A program made the translations under genes and the position numbers. Source: Aestuariibaculum lutulentum (GTDB lineage: Bacteria; Bacteroidota; Bacteroidia; Flavobacteriales; Flavobacteriaceae). Taken from it: a stretch of 64,000 nt of DNA. The stretch spans positions 2,136,001 to 2,200,000 of the forward strand of contig NZ_CP136709.1 in assembly GCF_032926325.1 (NCBI RefSeq). Direction: 5' to 3'. The notes below the pieces were generated by a model. That model saw only the letters and a list, made by a program, of their open reading frames with translations, was not told the origin of the DNA and searched no databases. This document shows, piece by piece, positions 33,888 through 42,687 of this stretch (position 1 is its first letter; every line of letters starts with the position of its first letter).

Positions 33888-36500
33888 ATGAAGTCACAAG
33901 ATATTCGATCTAAGTTTTTAAGTTTTTTTGAAGAAAAAAAACACACAATTGTACCATCGGCACCTATGGTGTTAAAAGACGATCCAACCCTAATGTTTAT
34001 CAATGCGGGTATGGCACCTTTTAAAGAGTATTTCTTAGGAAATGCCGTGCCTAAAAGCAATCGTATTGCCGACACACAAAAGTGTTTACGTGTTTCAGGA
34101 AAGCATAACGATTTAGAAGAAGTAGGGTACGATACCTATCACCATACCTTATTCGAAATGTTAGGAAACTGGAGTTTTGGTGATTACTTTAAAAAGGAGG
34201 CGATTGCTTGGGCTTGGGAGTTACTTACCGAAGAGTTTGGTGTCGATAAAGATATTTTATATGTAACCGTTTTTGAAGGTGATAAGGAAGATGGTCTAGG
34301 GATGGATACCGAAGCTTACGAGTTATGGAAGCAGTTTGTTCCTGAAGATCGTATTTTAATGGGGAACAAGAAGGATAACTTCTGGGAAATGGGAGACCAG
34401 GGACCATGCGGACCATGTAGCGAGATTCATGTAGATATTCGTTCGGCTGCAGAAAAGGCAAAAATAGCAGGTAAAGATTTAGTAAATATGGATCACCCGC
34501 AGGTGGTTGAAATCTGGAATCTGGTATTCATGCAATACAACCGTAAAGCGAATGGAAGCTTAGAAAGTCTTCCAGATAAACATATCGATACCGGAATGGG
34601 TTTTGAGCGTTTATGTATGGTTTTACAAGGAAAACAATCAAACTACGATACCGATGTGTTTACGCCAATTATTAGAGAGATTGAAGCCATTACACATAAA
34701 GAATACGGAAAAGATGAAAAAACCGATATTGCGATTCGAGTTATTTCAGATCACGTGCGTGCTGTAGCCTTTGCTATTGCAGATGGGCAGTTACCAAGCA
34801 ATACAGGTGCGGGTTACGTAATTCGTAGAATTTTACGTCGTGCCGTGCGTTACGGATTCACTTTCCTAGATAAAAAAGAGCCATTTATTTACCGTTTGGT
34901 TGAGGTATTGGCTCAAAAAATGGGACATGCGTTCCCGGAGATTAAATCGCAAAAACAAATTGTTGAAAATGTTATTAAGGAAGAAGAAAATTCATTCTTA
35001 AGAACCTTAGAGCAAGGTTTAGTCTTATTAAACCGTATTGTTGATGAAACTAAAGGTGATACCGTTTCGGGTGAAAAAGCCTTCGAATTATACGATACTT
35101 ATGGCTTTCCAATCGATTTAACCGCGCTTATTCTTAATGAAAAAGGTTTAAAGTTAGATCAGGAAGGATTCAAAGTTCAGCTTGAAAAACAAAAAACACG
35201 TTCACGTGCAGCGAGTGAAATGAGTACAGACGATTGGACAATTCTTTACGACGATGCCGATGAAGAATTTGTTGGGTATGATACACTTACTGCTAATGTG
35301 AAAATTACACGATACAGAAAAGTAGTGTCTAAAAAGGATGGGGAAATGTACCAGTTGGTATTCAACATTACACCATTTTATCCAGAAGGAGGAGGACAAG
35401 TTGGAGATAAAGGATATATTGAAGCGGCTAATGGAGATGTAACTTATATTTTAGATACAAAGAAGGAGAACAACGTTATTATTCATTTTGCAAAAGAACT
35501 TCCTGAAGATGTAAATGGTACTTTTAAAGCTATTGTAGATGATGAAGAACGTGCGCGTACCGAAGCTAATCACTCGGCAACGCACTTATTACATCAGGCC
35601 TTACGTGAAATATTAGGAACGCATGTAGAACAAAAAGGTAGTGCGGTACAAAGTAAATCATTACGTTTTGACTTTTCTCATTTTTCAAAATTAACTGATG
35701 AAGAGTTACGTGATGTTGAAAATTTTGTTAACGCGCGTATCGAAGGTAAATTGCCATTAGAAGAAAAACGAAATATTCCAAAGGAAGAAGCCATTGCAGA
35801 AGGTGCCATGAGTTTATTCGGAGAGAAGTACGGCGATACGGTTCGTGCGATTCGATTTGGACAATCTATCGAGCTTTGTGGGGGAACGCACGTAAAAAAC
35901 ACTTCAGATATCTGGCATTTTAAAATTGTTTCAGAAGGAGCTGTAGCGGCAGGTATTCGTCGTATAGAAGCTATTACTCACGATGCAGCAAAAGAATTTT
36001 ATTTCGATAATAACCAAGCGTATTTCGAAATGAAGGCTTTACTTAACAATGCTCAGGAGCCGGTTAAAGCCTTACAGAATTTACAAGATGAAAATGCAGG
36101 TCTTAAAAAGCAAATTGAAGCCTTGTTAAAAGATAAAGCTAAGAATGTTAAGGGAGAGCTTAAAAGCGAATTAACCGAAGTTAACGGTGTTCAATTTTTA
36201 GCAAAGCAATTGGATCTGGATGCAGCAGGAATTAAAGATGTGGCGTTTGAAATAGGAGGCGAAGTTGATAATTTATTTTTATTGTTAGCAGCTGAAAACG
36301 ATGGTAAAGCTTTATTGTCTTGTTATATTTCTAAAAATCTGGTAGCCGATAAAGGCTTAAATGCCGGTCAGGTAGTTAGAGATCTTGGTAAGTATATTCA
36401 AGGTGGTGGCGGTGGCCAGCCGTTCTTTGCAACTGCTGGAGGTAAAAACCCAGCAGGAATTCAGGAAGCCTTAGAAAAAGCTAAAGATTTTATTGCTTAA
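33888..36500 (+). CDS. alaS: Alanine--tRNA ligase
   Basis: 870 residues, normal length. Class II catalytic domain (MKSQDIRSKFLSFFEEK, FEMLGNWSFGDYFKKEAI, GMGFERL), editing domain with HSATHLLH and CGGTH zinc-binding motifs, and a C-terminal DHHA1 domain with the GGGGGQPFFATAG stretch. It charges tRNA-Ala and hydrolyses mischarged Ser/Gly. It is followed by a short hairpin terminator. Confidence 0.98.
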   Translation: MKSQDIRSKFLSFFEEKKHTIVPSAPMVLKDDPTLMFINAGMAPFKEYFLGNAVPKSNRIADTQKCLRVSGKHNDLEEVGYDTYHHTLFEMLGNWSFGDYFKKEAIAWAWELLTEEFGVDKDILYVTVFEGDKEDGLGMDTEAYELWKQFVPEDRILMGNKKDNFWEMGDQGPCGPCSEIHVDIRSAAEKAKIAGKDLVNMDHPQVVEIWNLVFMQYNRKANGSLESLPDKHIDTGMGFERLCMVLQGKQSNYDTDVFTPIIREIEAITHKEYGKDEKTDIAIRVISDHVRAVAFAIADGQLPSNTGAGYVIRRILRRAVRYGFTFLDKKEPFIYRLVEVLAQKMGHAFPEIKSQKQIVENVIKEEENSFLRTLEQGLVLLNRIVDETKGDTVSGEKAFELYDTYGFPIDLTALILNEKGLKLDQEGFKVQLEKQKTRSRAASEMSTDDWTILYDDADEEFVGYDTLTANVKITRYRKVVSKKDGEMYQLVFNITPFYPEGGGQVGDKGYIEAANGDVTYILDTKKENNVIIHFAKELPEDVNGTFKAIVDDEERARTEANHSATHLLHQALREILGTHVEQKGSAVQSKSLRFDFSHFSKLTDEELRDVENFVNARIEGKLPLEEKRNIPKEEAIAEGAMSLFGEKYGDTVRAIRFGQSIELCGGTHVKNTSDIWHFKIVSEGAVAAGIRRIEAITHDAAKEFYFDNNQAYFEMKALLNNAQEPVKALQNLQDENAGLKKQIEALLKDKAKNVKGELKSELTEVNGVQFLAKQLDLDAAGIKDVAFEIGGEVDNLFLLLAAENDGKALLSCYISKNLVADKGLNAGQVVRDLGKYIQGGGGGQPFFATAGGKNPAGIQEALEKAKDFIA

Positions 36501-36509
36501 TAAATTAAT

Positions 36510-36537
36510 ATTCCCGCGAAAGCGGGAATCTTTTTTA
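36510..36537 (+). terminator. Terminator after alaS
   Basis: Stem ATTCCCGC/GCGGGAAT with GAAA-type loop and TCTTTTTT. It lies immediately before the GSCFA gene start. Confidence 0.8.
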
Positions 36538-36538
36538 T

Positions 36539-37486
36539 ATGAAGTTCCAAACCGAAATACCATTAAAACAACAAACCAATAATCTGATAGATTATGATTC
36601 CAACCTATTATTGTTAGGTTCGTGTTTTGTTGAAAATATAGGAAAGAAATTTAGCTATTATAAATTTAAAAGTCTTCAAAATCCGTTTGGTATTTTGTTT
36701 AATCCCAAAGCCATTGAAACTTTAGTGAACAGAGCAGTTCATAATAAAGTTTATTTGGAGTCTGATTTGTTGTTTCATAATGAACAATGGCATTGTTTTG
36801 ATGCGCATTCTAAATTAAGTCATACTTCAAAAGGAGATTTGCTAAAGAATTTGAATGAGGCAATCCAACAAACTCATGAACAGATTTATTCCACGACACA
36901 TCTTATTATTACCTTAGGGACGGCGTGGTTGTATCGTTTTAAAGAAACGAATGCTTTTGTAGCGAATTGCCATAAAGTACCACAAAGGCAATTTGATAAA
37001 GTGTTGTTGACAGTTGAAGAGGTTAAAGTGTCTTTGGAGGAAATTAAAAGGATGATTAAGTCGGTTAACCCGAAAGCAAATATCATCTTTACAGTATCAC
37101 CGGTACGTCACATAAAAGATGGTTTTGTTGAAAATGCACAAAGTAAGGCGCATCTCATTTCTGCCATTCATCAGTTGGTGAATCAGGAGAATGTGTTTTA
37201 TTTTCCATCATTTGAAATCATGATGGACGAACTTCGCGATTACCGTTTTTATAACGACGATATGTTGCATCCAAGTTCGGTAGCTGTTGATTATATCTGG
37301 GAAAAATTTTGCAGTATCTGGATTTCAAAGGAAGCACAAAAAACGATGGAATCTGTAAATGAGATTCAAAAAGGACTTCAGCATAAACCATTTAATCCAG
37401 ATTCTGAAGCGCATAAAACCTTTTTGGGACGTCTTGAAATTAAAAAAGAAGAGATTCAAAATAAATTTAATCACATAAAATTCTAA
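36539..37486 (+). CDS. GSCFA-domain protein
   Basis: 315 residues. The family-defining GSCFVENIG motif (~residue 27) is followed by FGILFNPKAI, LGTAWLYRF, NCHKVPQ, FTVSPVRHIKDG and the late MLHPSSVAVDYIW. The Gly-Ser and the final Asp-x-x-His-like pattern suggest an SGNH/GDSL hydrolase-like fold, but the substrate is unknown. It starts 2 nt after the alaS terminator, so a promoter probably lies inside the end of alaS or in the hairpin region. Confidence 0.92.
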   Translation: MKFQTEIPLKQQTNNLIDYDSNLLLLGSCFVENIGKKFSYYKFKSLQNPFGILFNPKAIETLVNRAVHNKVYLESDLLFHNEQWHCFDAHSKLSHTSKGDLLKNLNEAIQQTHEQIYSTTHLIITLGTAWLYRFKETNAFVANCHKVPQRQFDKVLLTVEEVKVSLEEIKRMIKSVNPKANIIFTVSPVRHIKDGFVENAQSKAHLISAIHQLVNQENVFYFPSFEIMMDELRDYRFYNDDMLHPSSVAVDYIWEKFCSIWISKEAQKTMESVNEIQKGLQHKPFNPDSEAHKTFLGRLEIKKEEIQNKFNHIKF

Positions 37487-37641
37487 AATTAATAGTACAA
37501 AACCTATAAGTTATGTGGGAATAAGTCTTAATTATAATATATTGGTTAACAACGTGTTGTGAGGTATTGCGGATGGTCTTTTTTTATAACACTTAATCGA
37601 AAAGTTCACATCTGTTAACTAAAATGAATTAATTTTATTAA

Positions 37642-37714
37642 GCTATTAATCAATTCATATTAGAAACATCAATTGCGGGGCTCGAAAATTCGATTATGCG
37701 GTTGATGTTTTTTT
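37642..37714 (+). ncRNA. Candidate small RNA unit 1 (37.6-38.0 kb array)
   Basis: A -7-like box TAATTTTA (37630-37637) is followed by four bases and GCTATTAATCAA, the same arrangement as in unit 3 at 37950. A hairpin with outer stem AACATCAA/TTGATGTT (37665-37709) and inner TCGAA/TTCGA pairs ends in seven T. No protein frame fits. Confidence 0.45.
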
Positions 37715-37811
37715 ATGTTTATAAACCAATAACCTTTTTATAACTTTTGGGTAATAGTTTCTCAAAGTAATTAACCGAATTTTACAACTGTTTAGAATTA
37801 GTTGATTTTTG

Positions 37812-37852
37812 CATTAGTTAGGCTTTTTATGTCGAAGCAACTAGTGTTTTTT
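37812..37852 (+). ncRNA. Candidate small RNA unit 2; direct-repeat copy A
   Basis: A 40-nt segment nearly identical to 37979-38019 (one mismatch in the loop). TAGTT and GCTT pair with AAGC and AACTA across a two-base bulge, followed by six T. Upstream GATTTTTG (37804-37811) is 7/8 of the -7 consensus. The unit reads as a short terminator-ended RNA. The conserved 5' part is CATTAGTTAGGC. Confidence 0.4.
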
Positions 37853-37961
37853 CATCTAAATTTTATTAGTTAGACGCAAACAAAACAAAGTTCATTTTAA
37901 ATTAAAATAAGCATAATATTTACTTAATCTAATTTCTAAATTACACTTCTATCTTTGTATT

Positions 37962-38022
37962 GCTATTAATCAAAATTACATTAGTTAGGCTTTATATGTC
38001 GAAGCAACTAGTGTTTTTTTTT
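37962..38022 (+). ncRNA. Candidate small RNA unit 3; direct-repeat copy B
   Basis: An exact -7 box TATCTTTG (37950-37957) precedes GCTATTAATCAA, shared with unit 1, then the ATTAGTTAGGC hairpin shared with unit 2, then nine T. It combines the 5' end of unit 1 with the 3' end of unit 2, which suggests duplication and recombination among these units. It ends ~60 nt before the DUF4230 gene. Confidence 0.5.
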
Positions 38023-38080
38023 GCCTAAATATTTCGCATTTCACCACTTTTAAATTCTAAAATAATATTTAATTTTAGGG

Positions 38081-38695
38081 ATGCGAAAAATATTATTAGG
38101 AGTCTTTATTACTCTATTCGTTTTACTGGTTATAAAATATTGTGAAGATAAGCGTCAGGAGGACATTACGCTTAAAGAGCATAGTGCCCTTATTGAAAAG
38201 GAAATTAAAAATGTCGGTAAACTGGTGGTTACCGAAGGGCGTTTTAGTGAAATTTACAACTACAAAAATTCCAAGGAAATATTAGGTGATTATTTTACTT
38301 CTGAAAAAACAGCATTGGTTGTTGTGAATGCCGATGTTACTGTGGCCTACGATTTAAGTAAACTGGAATTTAAAATTGATGAAAAACATAAAACCTTAAC
38401 GATTTTACGTATTCCGGAAGAAGAAGTGAAAATTTATCCTGATATAGAATATTACGATGTTCAGTTTGGGTTTTTTAATCCTTTTGAAGCTAAAGATTAT
38501 AATGATATTAAAAGTATAATAAACAAAACATTACAGGAGAAAATTGAAGCCTCAGAGATTAAATCTAATGCGAAAAACAGATTGGTAAGTGAATTATCTA
38601 AACTCTATATTTTAACTAATTCTTTGGGCTGGACTTTGCAATACGATAACACCCCCATAATGAAGGGCGATGAGCTGAAGAATTTGAAACTTTAG
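38081..38695 (+). CDS. DUF4230-type protein
   Basis: 204 residues. One N-terminal membrane segment (ILLGVFITLFVLLVIKY), then a soluble domain with VTEGRFSEIYNY, ALVVVNADVTVAYDL, ITVRIP-like LTILRIPEEEV and a helical C-terminus (QEKIEASEIKSNAKNRLVSEL). This fits DUF4230; function unknown. Predicted single-pass membrane protein. It is 35 nt upstream of the enoyl-CoA hydratase-like gene. Confidence 0.85.
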   Translation: MRKILLGVFITLFVLLVIKYCEDKRQEDITLKEHSALIEKEIKNVGKLVVTEGRFSEIYNYKNSKEILGDYFTSEKTALVVVNADVTVAYDLSKLEFKIDEKHKTLTILRIPEEEVKIYPDIEYYDVQFGFFNPFEAKDYNDIKSIINKTLQEKIEASEIKSNAKNRLVSELSKLYILTNSLGWTLQYDNTPIMKGDELKNLKL

Positions 38696-38730
38696 TTTTT
38701 TACGTATCTTCATCCCGAAAAGGAATATTT

Positions 38731-39483
38731 ATGAATCAGGCTTACGTTACTTTAGAAGTTAAAAATAAAGTAGGATATATTGAATTTTATCATCCGCAGC
38801 ACAATGCTATGCCCAGCGATGTGTTGTCTGAATTAGAAGAAACCATTGTAAAAGCAGGAAACGATGAAACTATTTCTGTACTGGTTTTAAAAAGTGGTGG
38901 TGACAGAACTTTTTGTGCGGGTGCCAGCTTTAACGAATTAATTGCAATTGAAGATGCCAAAACTGGTGAGCAGTTTTTTTCTGGTTTTGCTAAAGTTATT
39001 AATGCCATGCGAAAAAGTCCTAAGTTAATTATAGGGCGTATCCAAGGAAAAGCAGTTGGAGGTGGCGTCGGTTTGGCTGCTGCTACCGATTATTGCTTCG
39101 CAACCCAATTTGCATCCGTTAAGCTAAGTGAATTAAGTATTGGTATCGGACCGTTTGTTATTGAACCCGCTGTGACACGCCGAATTGGATTAAATGCCAT
39201 GTCGCAGATGACCCTGAATGCGGAAACTTTTTTTACTTCGGAATGGGCTAAGGAAAACGGTCTTTTTGCAGAAGTTTTTGAAGATATTATCGCGTTAGAT
39301 AAAGCTGTTGAAAGTTTCGCTGAAAAATTAGCAGGTTATAATCCGGAAGCCTTGAAGCAAATGAAAAAAGTACTTTGGGAACATACCGAAAACTGGGATA
39401 CACTACTTAGCGAACGCGCCAAAATTAGCGGGACACTTGTTCTGAGTAAGTTCACCAAATATACTTTACAACGATTCAAATAA
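38731..39483 (+). CDS. Enoyl-CoA hydratase/isomerase family protein
   Basis: 250 residues with the crotonase fold. Oxyanion-hole segments FCAGASF and GKAVGGGVGL are present. The first catalytic Glu (in KLSELSIGIG) is kept, but the position matching the second catalytic Glu of rat hydratase appears to be Gln (AMSQMTL, my alignment). It may therefore be an isomerase or other crotonase rather than a standard hydratase. The stop ends exactly next to the convergent hydroxylase gene (0-nt gap). Confidence 0.88.
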   Translation: MNQAYVTLEVKNKVGYIEFYHPQHNAMPSDVLSELEETIVKAGNDETISVLVLKSGGDRTFCAGASFNELIAIEDAKTGEQFFSGFAKVINAMRKSPKLIIGRIQGKAVGGGVGLAAATDYCFATQFASVKLSELSIGIGPFVIEPAVTRRIGLNAMSQMTLNAETFFTSEWAKENGLFAEVFEDIIALDKAVESFAEKLAGYNPEALKQMKKVLWEHTENWDTLLSERAKISGTLVLSKFTKYTLQRFK

Positions 39484-41244
39484 TTATACTTTTACTGTAT
39501 TCTTAATAATTTCCAGACCATCATCAATGAGTTTGCCAACTTGGGGTTTGTTTTGTTTTATATGTTCCAAGTGATTTAGTATGCGTTCGCATAATAGCGT
39601 TTCATTGCCTTTGAAAGCCAATTCATATAACTCAACAGGAAGTAACCAATCCGTTGGGAAATGCTCAATAAGTTCATCGAGTACCTTAGTTCGTGAAATA
39701 GTTTTGTTTTTACCGTCGCGGTAATCTCTAACTTGTTGATAAAGTGATTCTAATTTTAATTGATTTTCTGTTTTTTTAATATGAATAGTCTCAGAAGTTG
39801 GTTTATGCGTAATTAAATCGAAACTGTTTAGGTCGGCAGGACCAGAATATGCAGAAACTACCGATTTACCAACCGCCATATCGTAAACGCCCCATTCCGG
39901 TTTAAATAATACTTTACTGTGATGTGTTACGGTACAGTTTTTAAAACTAATGAGAATGATTTTACCTTGAAGGTTTCGTTTGCCGGTAATGATTTCACCC
40001 GAAACAATAATATCGCCTTCAAATTCAAGTGTTACGGCTTCTTCTTCAAAAATATTATAAGCTTTTAAATCTCTAGGGCTCATATCTTCAATAGCGAGAT
40101 TGATGCCTTTCAGTTTTCCAATAGGAGAACCAAATCCTTTGCCATGGGTAAGTGTACCATGACCAACCAGCTCTTTTTCTCGATAGGCTAGAGCCGAAGG
40201 ACCTGTAGTTTGAATGTAAATTGGTAAGCCATTGTCTTCAATGACATCAGTAAATATTCCTGAAACTTGTATGCCGGTGCTTAATTCTATAGTTCCTAAT
40301 GCGTTTGAAGTAATTAATTTATTAACACCCATGAGTCCGCCTTTACGTAATGCCATAGTGTTGGCAAAGGTTTCTAAAACCAGACTTAAATGCGCAAAAT
40401 TTGGCGTTACATAAAGTTGAGGTTGCGGTTTGGTAATATCGAAATCCTGATACGTAGCTTCAATGGTATACGGTAGTTTTTCTACAGCATCTGTCATACA
40501 CCAGGCACTTTCACCAATAGATGATAAGAGTCCGGCGCCATAAATTTTTGGATTTTCAATCGAGCCGATTAAGCCATACTCAACGGTCCACCAATGTAGA
40601 TTTCTAATGAGTGCCATTTCACTGGGGTCACCCATGTTTTGCTGTAAATCTTCTACTTTTTGTTCTGCTTCAGTAATCGCTTCTTTTGAAGAATTAGGTG
40701 CCTCCTTTATTATGGATAGATGTCTAACGGCTTCATAAAGTTCATAATCTTTAGCCGAAGAAATCGCTTTGCAGCCAATTTCTCCAAATCGGCGTAAATA
40801 TTCAGCATATTCCGGATTTGCAATAATGGGAGCGTGCCCTGCACCTTCATGAATAATATCGGGAGCAGGTGTATATTCAATATGTTCTAATTGTCTAATG
40901 TCACTTGCAATAACCAGAACATTGTATGCCTGAAATTCCATAAACGCATTAGGAGGGATAAAGCCATCTACAGCTACGGCAGCCCAGCCAATGTCTTTTA
41001 AAATGCGGTTCATGCCGTACATGTTCGGTATACTATCGATAGAAATGCCGGTTTGTTTTAAACCTTCTAAATACGATTTATGCGCTACCGAACTTAAGAA
41101 GTCTACATTTTTACGCATCACGTAGCGCCAAACAGCCTGGTCGATCGCAGAATAATGCTCGTAATTCTGGGGTTTTATATACTGTAAAAGATGTTTTGGT
41201 AGACGATCTAAAATAGGATTAGATTCCACATTGTTTGGTGTCAT
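39484..41244 (-). CDS. Aromatic amino acid hydroxylase (phenylalanine 4-monooxygenase family), long form
   Basis: 586 residues from the ATG at 41244; an upstream in-frame ATG at 41277 adds 11 poor residues. The iron site H-E-G-A-G-H in DIIHEGAGHAP and the Glu of WWTVEYGL are present, giving the 2-His-1-Glu facial triad. The catalytic domain spans ~60-330. About 250 further residues form a C-terminal extension absent from the short Pseudomonas-type enzymes. It uses tetrahydropterin and O2 to hydroxylate Phe (or Trp/Tyr); substrate is not certain. Confidence 0.9.
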   Translation of the reverse strand: MTPNNVESNPILDRLPKHLLQYIKPQNYEHYSAIDQAVWRYVMRKNVDFLSSVAHKSYLEGLKQTGISIDSIPNMYGMNRILKDIGWAAVAVDGFIPPNAFMEFQAYNVLVIASDIRQLEHIEYTPAPDIIHEGAGHAPIIANPEYAEYLRRFGEIGCKAISSAKDYELYEAVRHLSIIKEAPNSSKEAITEAEQKVEDLQQNMGDPSEMALIRNLHWWTVEYGLIGSIENPKIYGAGLLSSIGESAWCMTDAVEKLPYTIEATYQDFDITKPQPQLYVTPNFAHLSLVLETFANTMALRKGGLMGVNKLITSNALGTIELSTGIQVSGIFTDVIEDNGLPIYIQTTGPSALAYREKELVGHGTLTHGKGFGSPIGKLKGINLAIEDMSPRDLKAYNIFEEEAVTLEFEGDIIVSGEIITGKRNLQGKIILISFKNCTVTHHSKVLFKPEWGVYDMAVGKSVVSAYSGPADLNSFDLITHKPTSETIHIKKTENQLKLESLYQQVRDYRDGKNKTISRTKVLDELIEHFPTDWLLPVELYELAFKGNETLLCERILNHLEHIKQNKPQVGKLIDDGLEIIKNTVKV

Positions 41245-41318
41245 GTTTTTAGTTTTAGTTGTAAAATAAAGATACAAATTATGTAAAACATGATTGATGA
41301 TAGCGTGTTAAATAAAAC

Positions 41319-41348
41319 AAAAAAGCAACTTTGTAAAGTTGCTTTTTA
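41319..41348 (-). terminator. Terminator after DUF4136 gene (both-strand hairpin)
   Basis: Stem AAAAAAGCAACTTT/AAAGTTGCTTTTT with a tiny loop, just downstream of the minus-strand DUF4136 stop. Confidence 0.85.
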
Positions 41349-41355
41349 TACTTGA

Positions 41356-41925
41356 TTATTTTTTTTGTCCCGGAGGATATTCAGCTAATATCTCTGCTAC
41401 AAACTCTTTTATAAGGGCTTCTTTCTTTTCCATATTTTGTGTTAGGTAGCCAGTTCCCATGCCTTGCCAAACCAGTTCCTTTTTGTTAGCATCTATTAGG
41501 TCAATATATAAAACACCTTCTGTACTAGTAGTTGCCGTTGGCTGATTCCAACCCCAGCCCCAACCTGGACCAAAACCTGCGCCATAAGGACCCCAGCCGC
41601 CCCAACCCCAGGCACCATAGCCCCAGGCGTTATTGTAAACATCGACACGTTGGTTAGATTTTGTAAATAGGCTAACTAATAAATCAGGATTTTCAGATTT
41701 TGTGAAGCCTTTTGCTAATAGCTCGGCTTCAATGGCGCGTAAAATTCGGCGTTTGTCTAAATCGTTAATTTCAGCTTTATCGATACCCGTTTTGTAAAAG
41801 GCAAATGTTTTATACGTAGTAAAATTGGCATTCTTATCGTAATCTGTAGCAACTTTAATCGAGCTACATGAGGTTACAACAAAGAGAAGTGCCAAAATCG
41901 GAGCAATTTTAAGTACATGTTTCAT
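41356..41925 (-). CDS. DUF4136-type lipoprotein
   Basis: 189 residues. Lipobox VTSC followed by SSIKVATDYD, the usual opening of DUF4136 proteins, then TYKTFAFY, KGFTKSENPDLLVSL and a Gly/Trp/Pro-rich loop (YGAWGWGGWGPYGAG) before VLYIDLIDANKKELVWQG. Predicted envelope lipoprotein of unknown role. Confidence 0.9.
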   Translation of the reverse strand: MKHVLKIAPILALLFVVTSCSSIKVATDYDKNANFTTYKTFAFYKTGIDKAEINDLDKRRILRAIEAELLAKGFTKSENPDLLVSLFTKSNQRVDVYNNAWGYGAWGWGGWGPYGAGFGPGWGWGWNQPTATTSTEGVLYIDLIDANKKELVWQGMGTGYLTQNMEKKEALIKEFVAEILAEYPPGQKK

Positions 41926-42076
41926 GATGCAATTTTTTTATAGTTATAGTAAATTTAATAAACTAAAAGTGAATAATTTAAACAAAGTAAAGTTTTAACA
42001 CAGCCTTTGTTGTCAGTTAAATTATATAAAAAGCATCAAGAATCGTACCAAGTAATTGGTTTACAGGTGTTCTGGT

Positions 42077-42241
42077 TTAGCGTTCTTGTTTGTTGGTTTT
42101 AGCATTAAACCCATACGGACAATGTCTGCAACCACTTTCGCAGCAATAGCCACGTTTTAAATGGTATTGTTCAGTAAAACAACGATAGCCTTCCGGGGTT
42201 AGGTAATAATCGCCTTCTTCAATAGGTATTATCTTTTTCAT
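42077..42241 (-). CDS. Small Cys-rich DUF5522-type protein
   Basis: 54 residues, read directly from the gap. ATG at 42241, stop at 42077-42079. The sequence starts MKKIIPIEEGDYYLTPEGY and contains RGYCCESGCRHCPYGF, a four-cysteine metal-site-like motif characteristic of the DUF5522 family. Short proteins of this size are normal for the family. No function is established; metal (zinc or iron-sulfur) binding is inference. Confidence 0.85.
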   Translation of the reverse strand: MKKIIPIEEGDYYLTPEGYRCFTEQYHLKRGYCCESGCRHCPYGFNAKTNKQER

Positions 42242-42309
42242 AGGGGTAAAAGTACTGTATTTTATGAGATTTGTAATATTTTTGGTAAAGTTCAGATTTT
42301 TAAAAAGAA

Positions 42310-42687
42310 GTGATTATAATTTCAAAATATATGGTTCCAAAAGGGTATTCGGGAATAACCTTGTTCCCTTTTGTGTTTTTAAATGATAAACACCTTAAAA
42401 CAAATAGTGTTTTTATAAATCACGAACATATTCACTTAAAACAACAACTGGAATTGTTGATTGTGTTTTTCTATCTCTTTTATGGTATTGAGTTTTTGAT
42501 ACGATTATTTCAATACAAAACCTGGCATTTGGCTTACAGAAATATTTCGTTTGAACGAGAGGCTTTTGCAAATGAATTTGATTTAGATTATTTAAAGCAT
42601 CGTCCATTTTGGAGTTTTTTAAAGTATCTTCGCAGTTATGATATTTCAATTAGATCAAAGCGTCAATCAGAAAGTAAATCTTCCTAA
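42310..42687 (+). CDS. Hypothetical protein with HEHIH metallopeptidase-like motif
   Basis: 125 residues from GTG at 42310 (the alternative ATG at 42331 removes the IIISKY segment). Contains NHEHIHLKQQLE, an HExxH zinc-motif pattern, followed by a membrane segment (LIVFFYLFYGIEFLIRLF) and EREAFANEFD, whose Glu could be a third metal ligand. A minimal membrane metallopeptidase-like protein is possible, but the family is not known to me. The 3' end overlaps the next gene by 50 nt in another frame. Confidence 0.75.
   Translation: MIIISKYMVPKGYSGITLFPFVFLNDKHLKTNSVFINHEHIHLKQQLELLIVFFYLFYGIEFLIRLFQYKTWHLAYRNISFEREAFANEFDLDYLKHRPFWSFLKYLRSYDISIRSKRQSESKSS

Noticed and set aside
33695..34075. Minus-strand reading frame of 126 codons across the alaS start
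   Set aside because: It overlaps the well-supported alaS gene and its promoter region, with no recognisable domain.
37564..37590. Run of seven T after GCGGATGGTC, first read as a fourth terminator in the 37.5 kb gap
   Set aside because: No convincing stem could be paired immediately upstream.
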